Positions 49,005-61,718 are shown, numbered from the stretch's first letter. The stretch: DNA of 64,000 nt from Phycomyces nitens (GCA_022702545.1 JAHRBC010000004.1:5300001-5364000), one strand, 5' to 3'. Notes: a model not told the origin generated them from the sequence alone. Program-made: numbers and translations.

Positions 49005-51227
49005 AACCAATAACAGTTAAACCTGATGACTGGATATACTGAGGATGCTACCCAGCCTTCTCTCTGTTGCATTTGAAATGGTAATATGGCCACCCTAAAC
49101 TTTAAGCATATTATTTTTTGTTTGTGTAGGAACGGAAGAAGACTAGAACGATTCTACAGATCGAGTGCCAAGTCTTCCACTAACCTCAAAAGAAAGAAGA
49201 TGCTGGACAGTAGTAGTAGTAGATACTACAAAACCAAACAATCCTATATAGTTATTGCGGTATTAATCCAAGATACAGTCCAGGTCTTTAACAATATACT
49301 GTTAATCTATAAATGCTTGGAACCTGTGCCTTGGTAACTAGGGGGAAGTAAATAGAGATATTGACAGCAGAAAAAAACTATACACATGGGCTGGATATTC
49401 AGCCAAGCGAGTTTTTTTATAGTATTTAAAAGTTGCCAAGGGATACCATTGTACATTTTTTGTTCCATGTGGCTATGAGAAAAAGATGTACCATAAAAAC
49501 GTTTCAGAATTTACCCTGCCAAGATTTCATATCTCAATCCTGTCGAATATATTTGGATTCTAGGCACATTATAACTAATAGATACACTTTATATAATTAC
49601 CAATGTTTATAAAACGATTTTTTTTTAAAAAAAAAGTCGATAAAAATATGCTTGGATACTTGTTACACTTGAATGTGAGCATAAGTACCTTTATAATCAC
49701 AAGTCTTGGCGATTCGGTTGCTGGTTTATATTTATCCTTTTGTTTATATGTCTTGGATCCTACCTTTAAAAGGCCAAGATTTGGCACTAGTTGATTTTAT
49801 CAAGACATACAAACAAATACTCATTGCGTAGTATGTGAAACAATATAGCCTTGTTTCGGTATGGACCATACAGTGTTAAAGGCCATCTTCATTCTCTACA
49901 AAAGATACTCAGACCCAAGACTATGCGGAAAATAACAAGAGGGCTGATTGAAAAGAGTCGTATATTTCTACTATTATTTTGGCACCAATTCTTTTTTTTA
50001 TATAAAAAAAAGGTGGTACCAGCAGTACTTGTACTTGATCTTTCTGCTACATATATAATATTTGGTATATTCGCAACAAAATATACAGACAGCACTCTAT
50101 GACCCATTATACAAACTGGTCTATGGCTATAGGCCTTGGTGTCATTAAGACCTCTGGATACATCTACCAATGCCAATGTACTAGACCTTTGCTCTCTTTT
50201 TTTTTTGGATACCGAGAAAACAATCGGCAGTAATTTTAAAGCCATTACTTTATTTAAATCTAGAACCCAACCTTGGGGGAGAATTAGTTATCAAGGCAGT
50301 CTTTTGTTAATGTCAAAGACACTCTCGAGATATATAGAGCTCTTGTAGTATGTTGACTAAATTGCATCTCGATTCTAAAAGGCATGTACTTAAGGAATAA
50401 ATCAAGACTCATGGATGGAATAGGACTACTAAATTACTTTGACAGGGGGAATATTTGATACAGACACAATATGCCTAATAATAGGCTATAATATTGATAG
50501 CCAGACAATGACCGTTTAAAAAGAGTTTATAATTTAAAGATGTGGATCAACCAAGGCCATGTTTTGGCTCACTTTGGTATTTCTGGGATTTACACAGGCT
50601 GTTGTGATTTATACAAAAGACCAAGGACATGATGCCCTGACTATATTGTAGGAGCATTTTTATAGACTATTGCTACCACACTTTCATATCAAGTGCTTTG
50701 GTTACACTCTGATGATCTCTTGTCCTACCAAACTATTTATTTCTTGCTAAAAAACACTAGATTTACAAGTTATATATTTATACCTCTTGGATTTATAAGG
50801 ATGATGAGCATAAAAAAAGAAGATTTTTTTGCTTTGTTTTGTTTATATTAGAGGTATGGATGTCTAGATGTCTCTTATTGAATTGCGTATGATCTATCGC
50901 AAGGAGGTCCAAAGATGATTTTCGTGTGGAATCGGAAATAAGTTTGGATTCAAGGAATCTCTTTAATATCAATAGAGAGATACTGGTCTTGCTGTTAGCT
51001 AACCACACTGTTTATGCCAAATAATCTGTCCGTTCTTGATATCGTTATTTACATTACTTAGTGATAATATCGAGGGATTGTATTTTTGTTAAATGTCTCT
51101 ACTACAGATTAGGCTTTGCATTTCGAGGGCTGTGACGCGTAGAATAAGTCTGAGCGGAACTTGGTTTTAGATCTTGTCTATTCCGCCATATGCAACTCCT
51201 CACCCCTTGGCTTGTGCTTTTTCCTCA
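49005..51227. other. 2.2 kb intergenic region, no supported gene
   Basis: AT-rich sequence with only short open stretches and no recognisable domain. It should include the promoter of the cation exchanger gene at its right end. Confidence 0.5.
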
Positions 51228-53999
51228 ATGTCGCTCGGACGTAATACTGTGCTCTTACTGTCGCTAGTCCTGGTTGCAAAGATAGTTTCGTACTCATGGC
51301 AGAACTCTCATGTCGGCCTACATTCTTCATTCTCAAAGCGTGACACAACTGAGCTGCCCATTGCTCGAGAGGTAATTTGGAATAATAGCATGTATTAAGC
51401 CTGATTCCCGTTCCAGTGTGATCAGATTCTATTACAGGAGGACCAATGTGCCTATGCAATCGAGCATTGCATGGGCATCACTCCCGGATTGATCAACTAC
51501 ATTCCACTGTACTATTGTGCCTCTACAGCAGTAAAGCCTATTGTATTCATAGCACTGGTACTACATCCTCATACTTGGCATTCTAAAGACAAGAATGACA
51601 TTGACATTGACCAAATAATAATAATATATCGTTTCAATTTCAGTGTGCTTGGCTATTGTTTCTCTTTGGATTTGTCGGAATTGCTGCTTCTGATTTTTTC
51701 TGTAAGTTGATCAAGGACAAGATCCCTTTGGACACTGGGGTTCATTTGGTTTAAAGTAAACATCTCTCTACAAAGGTCCAAACTTGCAGACAATTGCATC
51801 GGTTATGAACCTGTCAGAGAGTTTGGTAGGCATCTTACCCTCAAAAATACAGCGACTAATGAAACTTGATCTATAGACCGGTGTCACCTTTCTGGCCTTG
51901 GGAAACGGAAGTCCCGATCTCTTCTCTACATTTAGGTACTTGGCCCTTGGGTGTCTTGGATTTGTTAATTAAAGCAAATTTATTAGTGCAATGAAGTCCA
52001 ACATGGGTTCTCTGGCACTTGGTGAATTGATAGGCGCTGCTTCGTTTATCGTCAGTGTCATTGCAGGGTATTTATCAAGAGATATGAGTAGATATAGAAT
52101 ATTGATAATTTGCTATTTAGATCCATGTGTGCAATCAAGCCATTCCGTGCAAAACGACTTAGCTTTCTTCGAGATGTTTCTTTCTTTACCATTGCTATCA
52201 TTCTTGTCATGAGCATTGTCGCAGATGGCCTTATACACCTTTATGAGGCAGTCATATTGATCGTATTCTATGTTGTCTATGTATTTGTGGTTGTTGGAGG
52301 AAACTATTATATGAAGCGGAGGTCTACGTATATGAACCTCATTCAGCGTGCAAGACTTGAATATGAAGAAACTGGAGCAGAAGTAGACAATTTACTACGT
52401 GGAAATACATGGGATGGTAAGGCTATACGCGACAAGGAAACAGTAAATCCCTAAACATGCTGTGTATCTAGAGCCAGAAGCCTCTGAGGATGAAATGGAG
52501 CTCTATGACGAAGGCTTTGAGACCGAAGGCTTCCACAGTGACTATAATGGCCATCGTAATGCAACTCATCCCAAGCTTCGTATTCGTACCTCTTTGTTTT
52601 CTGCTATCGAGGTACTTGATTTGTTAATTCAAGTGTAGATGAGAAGTTTATTAAACTTTGCAACAGTTTCAAGACGTGGTCCACTCTCTACAGAGTGCCA
52701 ATGCAAGATATTACAATATACATGGCCGTAATCGACACAACAGACAGACATCATCAAACACCCTAGAGACCAACCTAAACAACGTACCTCTTTCTACTCG
52801 GTCTCAGCCTCAGGAGAATGGCCAAACCAATGATGCCGAGTCAGACACTCATTCGATGGACACAAGTTCAGGACAGTCTATGCTACAGTCTTTACCCGGT
52901 CGTTTTAAAAAGATACGCTTGTTAATACCTGACAATGTGTTGGGTATAGATTTTCATGACATTGGATTCCATCTTTTTCCTTCACTCCAAAACTTTGAGC
53001 AGAAATCAATCTTTAACAAAGCAAGTTCAATCGTATCAGCACCTGTCATCTTCTTACTCGCAATCACTCTGCCAGTTGTCAGAGAAAGCCTGGTCAAGAA
53101 AAGCGGAGGAGTAGTGCTAGATGAAGATGCCATGACAATGCTGGAAGATGTTGCCGAAGAAGATCAGGATCCAATGGACATTACTGATTTGCATGAAAGC
53201 ACGTCAAAATGGAGTCAATGGCTTACTGCCACACAGCTCATTTGTGCACCACTGTTTGTAGCCATTGTGTTTGCGATAAACAAGGTTGTTCATCCAGCAA
53301 TAATCCTTCCTATTGGCGCCGGTATAGGGGTTGGTACTTCGATCATATTCAGATTAACAACAAGTTCTGTACGTCAACCACGACTGTATTGGATGATGTG
53401 CTTTATTGGATTCGGTATTGCAGTTGTTTGGATTTTTGTGATTGCAAACGAGGTTGTCAGTGTTCTACAGACAATTGGAATGGCTGTAGGTGTAAGTGAT
53501 GCCATCTTGGGTCTCACAGTTTTTGCTCTGGTATGTATTGGCCTTGATGATAAAACATTGTCCCATCGCATTGCATCGCATCTCATCTCATTCTTTATTC
53601 TTTATTTTTTATCAGGGTAACAGTCTAGGTGACTTTGTAGCCAATATAACCATGGCCAAGCTAGGCTATCCTATGATGGCAATGAGCGCCTGCTTTGGTG
53701 GACCAATGTTGAGTAAGTCTAAGATTGAAGACGACATCATATTGACTCTTTCCAAAGATATTATGCTTGGTGTTGGCATTGGAGCTACATATGTCACTTC
53801 AAAACACGGAGTGCCATATTCCATAGAAGTGTCTTCGACCATTCTTGTGTCAGCAATAGGTCTTTTGGTGGTTCTGATATCCTCACTCATCTTGGTTCCA
53901 TTGAATGGATATCGAATGTCTCGAGTGTTTGGGTACTCGTGGATAACGATCTATTTGATCTGCACCGTTATTAACCTGGTTCTTGAGATTCGTGGATAG
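51228..53999 (+). CDS. cation/Ca2+ exchanger, NCX/NCLX-like (10 exons)
   Basis: Membrane antiporter of the Ca2+/cation exchanger superfamily, probably moving Ca2+ against Na+ or H+ in an internal membrane. Exons: 51228-51371, 51438-51557, 51644-51701, 51776-51825, 51877-51935, 51987-52067, 52121-52416, 52472-52611, 52667-53530 and 53616-53999. All joins keep frame, giving 731 residues. A hydrophobic, signal-like N-terminus (RNTVLLLSLVLVAKIVSY) starts at the first in-frame Met. The alpha-1 repeat has TGVTFLALGNGSPDLFSTFS; the alpha-2 repeat has GNSLGDFVANITMAK and AMSACFGGPML. These GNGSPD and GNSLGD pairs form the ion site. Five hydrophobic segments precede and follow a long acidic, Ser-rich cytosolic loop (about residues 300-440). 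Architecture matches NCLX/SLC8B1 and yeast Ecm27-like proteins. Which organelle and which co-ion cannot be read from sequence. Confidence 0.88.
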
Positions 54000-54416
54000 A
54001 AATCAAGTTATTTCTTTATTATTATCATTATTATTATCATTATCATTCTGACAATATATGTATATATCTATTGTTAGACCCATGCCATTGATGTTGAATC
54101 TAAAAAAGGTATTGCCTGACAATTAAAAAAAATGAACAAGAACACATAAATATGCTGTTATTGGCCTCTTTTAAACTTTTTGCGGATGGGATTTATATTA
54201 AATGTCATGGCAACCAATGTTTCTAGCACAGGCTTGGACTGTGATTTATATCCTGCAGACTTGCTGCTTTTTTCACGGCGTTCTTTTTAGATAATCTTGG
54301 TGTTTATTGCTTGGAGGTATTATATGTATGCAGCGATTGTTTGAACACGACGTTTTTTTATAAAAAAATTACTGCGTTTTACACATTTACCGGACATATT
54401 AAAAGTGGGATACCGT

Positions 54417-54866
54417 TAAATCGACACATGGAAAAGCAAGTCACGGACTATATGAATTGTTATATTGTAGTCTTTACTGGTTCAAAGTGTATTCTTAAAG
54501 GACTTTGGGTTGGTAATTTTCTAGTTAACAAAGTCTGCTCCAAAAACTACAAGACGGCTCATAGCTTGTTTCTAATATGTTGATTGTGATGCGTAAAGAG
54601 TAAACTTTTTGTTTGTAAGGAGGCGGACCTCAGATTTATTATGGGCATCTCGTTAAAATGAGATTGAAATTACATGATTTGTTTCTGGTTTTCTATAGTT
54701 TTCTATGTTTTTTATAGGTTTTTTAAATCATTGAAAGAAAGATACAGCTATGCTGGTATGTCGAGAGAGAATTCTGGTTTAAAGAGTAAAGAAGTGATTG
54801 ACAACTTAAGTCTTGCAGTTGATTAATGCTTAATTTTGTGACTCGTTTTTCCATGTGTCGATTTAC
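54417..54866. repeat. inverted repeat pair, about 450 bases apart
   Basis: TAAATCGACACATGGAAAA at about 54417-54436 is the exact reverse complement of a segment at about 54848-54866. The similarity extends imperfectly to about 30 bases per arm, including AGTCAC just inside. It could be a small MITE nested in the larger candidate element. Confidence 0.7.
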
Positions 54867-55071
54867 TTTCACTGGGTTTTTTTGACGAGCAAAGTACAAT
54901 AAGGGAGTGTATCAAAAATCTCCCAAAATGCTCATTTCGATAAACAAGATTGCCTAAAAAACTTACAAACCTTTTCTATTGTACTACAACTACCTAATTG
55001 CTAGAAGAAGAAGAAAGAGAGATTCCATGCGACTTTTATGAATTGGCATCAATGACATTACTGTACCATGT

Positions 55072-56041
55072 TTGGTTACAATCGTTAATACATGCTTTGT
55101 ACGCTCTAAAACATATTTACCACTTCAAAAGCTACGCAATCACATGAAGAAGCACAATTTCAATTTGCCCAATCGACCTACTGGTATTAGACGCCATGAC
55201 AATGCTGACTATTCTTTTTCCGAACATCCATGCACATCAAAAGTCACTTTGGTTGTCCTTCCTGTCATGCTCACTTTAGTGAATTAAACGATTTAAGAGA
55301 CCATTTTTATCAGTGACCATTCTAAAGCCATGTCACCATCACATCAGCAAGAGAACAATGATTCTGAACCTCATTCATCAACGAAACGAAGCGCCAAAAA
55401 CCATACCAATGACAAAGATATTAATACAGAATTATTGGACTCGTCAGGCATATCATTTTTTACCTCCCTGCAATGAAGACCATCTCTTGATCCATGGCTT
55501 TGACACTACAGACGCATTTTATTAGCTTTAGCTGTCAATTCTAACTCATAAATGGAAACATTCTCTTGAAGATCACATCCATTATGCCTTGGCTGTTAAT
55601 TCAATTATATTATTGTCTCGCAATCAATGTCCTGATGACCTTTTTGCCGTTTTTTTTTTCAACGAACATAATCTGAAAGCTACCATTGACCATATTGAAG
55701 CTAGATATGATATCAAAAAGCCACAAATGCCTACAAATATAGTCATGGAAATCATCCAAGTCACCCAAGACCTTATATTGCAAACAAAAATAACAAGAGA
55801 AATGGCTGTGATAAAGTTCTTCAAATGGGATCTTGCTATCAATGAGTATAAGTTTGCCAAACCAGTAGCTGAACTGGCCAGGAAGCTTCCTCGTGTGTCA
55901 CTTGCAGAAGAATTAAACGAAATGAAACTCTGCTCTTGGTACATTGATCCTTTCTTGTCCAGTTTGTTTGATGAACCAGATAAAGGCATATCAAATGGCA
56001 CTGCAAAAAATATACACTTTCATTCTGAGATATTTCAGTAG
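55072..56041 (+). pseudogene. decayed uncharacterised zinc-finger-like gene
   Basis: Three open stretches on the plus strand in different frames look like pieces of one gene. The first (55072-55287) carries LQKLRNHMKKHNFNLPNRPT and then HPC/CPSCHAHFSELNDLRDHF-like sequence across a frame change, suggesting degenerate C2H2 fingers. The second (55313-55525) is weak. The third (55589-56041) is the best preserved: LAVNSIILLSRNQCPDDL-like sequence at its start and EMKLCSWYIDPFLSSLFDEP near its end. That last motif resembles proteins I associate with mucoralean genomes (a C-terminal DPFLxxLFDxPD block); this is recollection, not a search. No function is known. Stops between pieces could be unrecognised introns, but I found no convincing splice pairs. 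Confidence 0.5.
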
Positions 56042-56325
56042 AATCAAAGACAAGTGTATCTTCAAATAGTTATCCTTTCCTATTAATTTTTTTTTCATAT
56101 GCACACTAACAGAAAATGTCTTTTTTATTTATTTAAGCAATGAAATTGAATGGAAGTGCTCTATATACTCTCCAACTGGCAGAACATTTGAGCTAGTATC
56201 CATTCAAATATATTACAAAACATGTTGCTAACAATATTATATAAAGATTCCAAAGAGAGTATAAGTCACTATTCATGAGTCTGGTAAGATATATTAAATA
56301 GGCTCTTTACAAAAAACGTCGTGTA

Positions 56326-56964
56326 CGAGAGCCATAAGGTCGTGTTTGAATCATTAGCATGTATGTATATTGTCTTTTATTATTATTAATATTATCAGTG
56401 TACCACAAATTGGCACTGAATGTGTTATATAGGGAACGTCTTGGTCTGAATAAGAAGAAGAAGAAAAAAACGGAGTTTCCAAGGTAGCTCATCCGTGGCT
56501 TGGTTTAGTGTAAAGGCACTTTATTCAGAGTGTTTCAAAATCACAAGTGCTTTTTTTTATTATTCCTTTGGCCAATTGTCTGTGCTGCTGGAAAAGGGCT
56601 GTTAAGATTGAGTTACAAGAACTTTACTAGATGAAAATCTCATCTTGTATAACCTACCCGCAGGATCGAAAGAAATGGGGGAGAATATATATCTTGCTAT
56701 AAAATATTAGCCCAAATGTTCCTATTCTATAGTTTTGCAGCATGTGAATAGGTCAATGTGTATTTTATAGGTCACACCAGATTCTCTTCTCTCTCTTTCT
56801 CTCTTTCTCATTGCCCCTTTCAGATGGGGGACCTTCCATCTAACTTGGCGTCTGGATTGAAAATTTTTGGGGACCATCTTTCTTTATTTTGAAGAGCAGA
56901 TTGGTGGGATAAATACGATGTCCAGAAGAGGACAACCGTCGCTCTTCTTATCTTCAAATACACA
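56326..56964 (+). promoter_or_regulatory. adenosine kinase upstream region
   Basis: The spacer before the adenosine kinase start. It contains GCTATAAAATAT near 56695-56706, a candidate TATA box, and a strong pyrimidine tract (TTCTCTTCTCTCTCTTTCTC, from about 56780), common before start sites of highly expressed fungal genes. About 150 bases of leader would follow. Both elements are inferred from pattern alone. Confidence 0.4.
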
Positions 56965-58065
56965 ATGGCCGGCTTCAAGTTCCTTGCTATCGAGAACCCT
57001 TTGTTGGATATCCAGTGCAATGCCACCCAGGCTTTGTTGGACAAGTACCAGCTCAAGGCCAACAACGCCATCCTCGCTGAGGAGTCCCACAAGCCTTTGT
57101 AAGTTTCCAGAGACGCGTTTGTATATGTGAAAAAGAGGGACTCATGATGGCTGTATAGGTACAACGAGATCGTCGAGAACTTTGACGTTGTATACGTTGC
57201 CGGTGGTGCTGCCCAGAACACTGCTCGTGGTGCTCAGTACCTTTTGCCCGCAAACTCCACCGTCTACATCGGCTGTGTTTCTGATGATAAGTTTGCTGCC
57301 ACCATGAAGGCTGCTGCCGAGGCTGATGGTATCACCACTCGCTACATGGTCACCAAGGATGCACCCACCGGTACCTGTGCTGTCTTGATCACTGGCCACC
57401 ACCGTTCTTTGGTTGCCAACTTGGCCGCTGCTGAGAAGTTCCAGGTTGAGTTCCTCAAGCAGGCCGAGAACTGGAAGTTGGTTGAGGAGGCTGAGTACTA
57501 CTATGCTGGTTCCTTCTTCTTGACCCACGATGGTGGTTTCGCCTCTGCCACTGCCATCTCTGAGCATGCTGCCAAGAACAACAAGACCTTTGCTCTCAAC
57601 TTGAGTGCTCCTTTCTTGTCCCAGTTCTTCAAGGAGCGTCTTGATAGCATCATCAAGAACACCGACGTTTTGTTTGGTAACGAAGATGAGGCCACCACCT
57701 ACTCTGCCCAGGCTGGCTGGAACACCACCGATATCAAGGAGATCGCTAAGAAGCTCTCTCAGTTGCCCAAGTCCAACAGCCGTCCCCGTGTTGTTGTCAT
57801 CACCCAGGGTTCTGAGGAGACCGTCGTTGCTGTTGGCCAGGTTGCCACTGCCTACCCCGTAACCAAGGCTACCGATGCCGAAATTGTCGACACCAACGGT
57901 GCTGGTGATGGTTTCTGTGGTGGTTTCATGGGTCTTCTTGCTCAGGGTGTTACTGATACCGCTCGCTGTGTCCAGGCTGGTCACTACATGGCTGGTCTTG
58001 TCATCCGTCGCGTTGGTCCCACATATCCTCCTGTTGCCGAGAGAACCAACATCCCCAAGTTCTAA
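56965..58065 (+). CDS. ADO1: adenosine kinase (2 exons)
   Basis: Phosphorylates adenosine to AMP, feeding purine salvage and removing a product of the methyl cycle; cytosolic. Exons 56965-57098 and 57159-58065 give 346 residues, the usual length. The start MAGFKFLAIENPLLDIQ matches the family N-terminus. VYVAGGAAQNTARGAQYLL near residue 60 is the nucleoside-binding signature. The PfkB anion-hole and catalytic motif DTNGAGDGFCGGFMG sits near residue 287, with the catalytic Asp in GAGD. The second exon is unusually rich in C-ending codons (TTC, AAC, AAG, GTC, ATC) compared with neighbours, suggesting high expression. That GC-richer composition also creates a 312-codon open frame on the opposite strand that I regard as a by-product. 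It converges with the copper ATPase gene across 265 bases. Confidence 0.97.
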
Positions 58066-58330
58066 TTGCCATTCATTCAATCTCTTTTTATTTATATATC
58101 TGTCATTTTATACATCACAAAATAAAAAAAAAAAGCACGACTTATCATTATTTCATCAAGAGGGAGGATCGTTTGGATAGATTTGTTTAATGGTTAAAGT
58201 AATTAAGATGAAGCGATAAAAACAATGAAATATAAAGGTTTACAGAGAAAATTAAAAAGCGAATGTAACGTAACGAAATGAAGTTGGTTTTACAGATTAG
58301 ACTAGAAATAAAGGGAGTGTGAATATTGTT

Positions 58331-61300
58331 TTAGATGGGAGAAGGAATACTTTCGAGGTCGTAGCTTGGAGGCACTGGATCGTATTGGTCTCGTCTGCGG
58401 CCAAAAGATCGGCAGAGTCGTTGGAAGAAGGTTGGGGTTAACTGACGGGAAGTGTCTACAAGACTTGGTTTACGCCAGAACCACTTGAGCATAAGACTGC
58501 TGACGACAACACTGGTGGAGCTGGCAGCCATTGCAAGACCTGCCATCATGGGGTGCAGGTAATATCCCCATGGCATAAGCACACCCATAGCAAGAGGAAT
58601 ACCAATTATGTTGTAAATGCATGCCCAGGCAAGGTTGATCTTGATACGACGGAAAATTGTGCGGGATAGGTCGAGGGCAGCCACAACATCAGACAGATCG
58701 TTACGCATAAGAACAACATCTGCAGCCTCCATAGCAATATCGGTTCCACTGCACAAGGCAATTCCAAAGTCTGACTGAACAAGAGCAGGCGAATCGTTGA
58801 TACCATCGCCAACCATGGCTACAACGCTTGTGGGAGGCCGAGATGCAAACCAAAAATAGCCAGACACAGGACCTGGCTGAGACTGCATGCGCTGAACAAT
58901 CTGAGTCTTACCATTGGGAGACACGCCTGCATAGACCTCATCGATACCCAGTTGTTTTGCAATGTAACGAGCCGTCAATTCATTATCACCAGTGATCATG
59001 GCTGTCTGGATGGACATGCTATTAAGTGTGGCAATAACCGCGCGCGCCTCAGGTTTGACGACATCAGAAAGAGAAATATAACCCAAGGCCAGGCCATTGG
59101 AGCCAACAAGAATACATGTGTTTCCCTTGCCAACCTCGACCTTGAATTGTGCCAACTGAGCCTCGTTGAGTAAGATGCCATGGTATTCTTCCAGCCATGC
59201 TTGGTTTCCAATCACAATATGTTGAGTCTGCTGGGCCTTTTCGACAAGTTCAATGTTGCATTCGATGCCATAGCCAGTTGTACTTCTAAAGTCAGTGATC
59301 CTTGCCATGGGTTCCAGTACAGGCACACCGAGAATGGTCTTTGTATGATTGACAATGGCACGTCCAAGTGGGTGCTCACTGTTGGATTCTGCCAGGGCAG
59401 CCAGGAGCAACATGTCCTTTTCATCGACATTAGACTCCCAGGAAACGGTTGATACGACATCTAGCTTGCCAATCGTGAGGGTGCCTGTCTTATCAAACAC
59501 AACCCGGTTGACCTTTTGGCCGTTCTCAAGAACAGCTCCGCCCTTAAATAATACGCCGTGCTCAGCACCTAAACCTGTACCAACCATAACTGCAGTAGGA
59601 GTGGCTAGACCAAGAGCACAGGGACAGGCAACAATAATCACACTGATACATAGTTTCAAACAGACAAAGAACCAGTCGTTATTGGCTTCTTGCTGAATAG
59701 CCATCTGCAACATCTTGGGCATATGTTCGATTCCCAGCACATTCACCAAGACAGACCACAGAACGAGGGTAATGACACCCAAGAAGATCACAGTTGGTAC
59801 AAAGTACCCGGCCACAAGATCTGTAAATCCTTGGATTGGCGCTTTGTTGACCTGGGCTTCTTCGACTAATTTGACGATCTGGCTGAGTGCAGTGTCAGAT
59901 CCTACACGCGTGGCTTCCAAGACAAATGTTCCCAAGCCATTGACAGTGCCTCCAATAACAGTGTCCCCTGGTTTCTTGGTGACAGCATCTACTTCGCCAG
60001 TAACCATGCTTTCGTCTACGGTTGAGGATCCTGAATGGACAATTCCATCTGTGGGGATCTTGTCTCCTGGGACAATCTTGACAAGGTCATTCTTTTGAAT
60101 GAGTTCTGAAGGAATCCGCTTTTCTGAAATCACTGTCTTCGTGACGGGGTCGACTGTCAGCAAGAGGGCCGTGGAGGGTGTGAGGGACATGAGCTTAGAG
60201 AGGGCTGTGGAAGACTGACCCTTGGCCAAGTTCTCTAGATAGCGGCCGAGGACAATAAATGTGATCAACATGGATGAGGTTTCAAAAAAGACAGTCGGTG
60301 GTTGCTCTGCTCCCGTAACCACTGCTCTGACCATCGAAAGAACTGAGAAAATAAAGGCAGCCAATGTTGAGATTGAGACAAGAAGATCCATGGTAGGTGC
60401 AAGGTGGCACATTGATCGATAGGCCGATACAAGAAAACGCCCTCCGATCACAAACTGAACGGGGATCGTCAGAACCATCTGAATAACGTCTGTACAATAC
60501 AACCCCTTGACAATAGCATAGTGTGATGCCTTTTGTCCCCATTCAAATTGGGGCATCACCATTCCCAAAATAAAGACTGGAAATGCAAAAACAAGGCTCT
60601 GAAAAAACGCCTTTTTCCAGGCCATAATGTCGCGTACTTTGGAGAGTGATTCGAGTTGAGCATTCTTGGTGGTGTCTGCAACGAGAGCATTGAATCCAAG
60701 GCCTTCTATTGTTTCCACAATCGTCCGAATGCCAATGTCTGCCGGGTCATAGCGCACTCTGGCCGTCTCGGTCATAAGATTGACCGAGGCGGATAAAATA
60801 CCAGGAACCTTGGACAGTCCTTGCTCAATTGCATGGACACAGCTCGCACATGTCATTCCAAACACTTGAAGCTGTACTTCATCCGATGCAAGCACTTGGA
60901 CAATCTCGCACTCGAATCCAGCATCCTTGACCCATTTGACAATCTCGGTTGGTCCACATAGTTCTGCATCATACTCTACTGTCGCACGCTCTGCCAACAA
61001 GGCTACTGTCACAGACATAACTCCTGGCTGCTGACCCACAGATCTTTCAATTGCATGTACGCAGCTAGCACATGTCATTCCATGCACCTTGAGCTGCACA
61101 GTAGCTGTGGGTGCGATATTGATCTTGGCAGGTTCAATAGAGCCATGGGATAAAAGAGGCTCTTGTTCCAAAGAGCAGTTGTCGGTATCGGAAGGAGTTG
61201 CGGGTGATAGAAAAGGTGGAGATGCATGGGTAGGCAAGTCAAATCCACAGTCCTCGATAGCTTCCATCAATGTTGTCACGTTGAGGGTGAGGTCGTGGGT

Positions 61301-61718
61301 TGCTGTTACTTGACCGGGGTCAAGACTGACGTCAAGCGATACCAGGCCAGGTAATGGGTCAAGAGCATTGTGAATTGCACGTACACAAGACTGGCATGTC
61401 ATGCCTTCTACAGGTAGCTTTGTTGTAATGGGCATTGGTACGTCGAATCCGCAGTCTTCTATCGTATCGATGAGCATTTGTTGAGAAAGCGACAGTCGAT
61501 GAACAATTGTTGCCTGTTCTTGCTCTAGGCTGACGTCAAGAGAAATTAGACCAGGCATTCCAGCAAATGTTGTGGTAATGGCATGCACGCAAGACTATTG
61601 AATGAGGGTAATAAAAGGGGTCGACATAAAAGATAGTTTAGGGGTCCTGTTATTGTTGCTTCAAAGAAGTATGTACCTTGCATGTCATGCCCTTAACAGG
61701 CAAAACAGTCGTTGTCAT
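58331..61718 (-). CDS. CCC2: copper-transporting P1B-type ATPase (2 exons)
   Basis: Pumps Cu+ into the secretory pathway for cuproproteins (Ccc2/ATP7 family). Exons on the minus strand, 61718-61677 and 61594-58331, give 1101 residues. Four N-terminal heavy-metal-associated domains each carry the metal site: GMTCKSC (residues 10-16), GMTCQSC (about 80), GMTCASC (about 185) and GMTCASC (about 262). The intron cuts the first site between Lys and Ser, so exon 1 encodes just 14 residues. The membrane region contains the ion-pathway CPCALGLATP near residue 674. The phosphorylation motif DKTGTLT lies near 715, SEHPLG near 765 and GDGINDSPAL near 945, followed by two more membrane helices. A Gly-Thr TGE loop (MVTGEVDAV) is present. 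The Cys-Pro-Cys and repeated MTCxxC motifs indicate copper. Yeast Ccc2 has two such domains; four is toward the animal and plant number. Confidence 0.97.

Larger units (their letters stand above)
54345..56325. mobile_element. candidate second element bounded by ACACGACGTTTTTT inverted ends
   Basis: ACACGACGTTTTTT occurs near 54345-54360 and its exact reverse complement near 56309-56323, about 1.97 kb apart. Between them lie the decayed gene at 55072-56041 and a shorter inverted repeat pair. The core CACGACGTT is the same as in the MULE ends at 46-49 kb, but no transposase is present, so this could be a non-autonomous relative carrying host-like coding sequence. Inference from sequence motifs only; target-site duplications were not established. 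Confidence 0.4.

Noticed and set aside
57142..58080. 312-codon open frame antisense to adenosine kinase
   Set aside because: It arises from strong codon bias on the sense strand; it has Gly/Ser/Val-rich composition, no domain and no independent start context.
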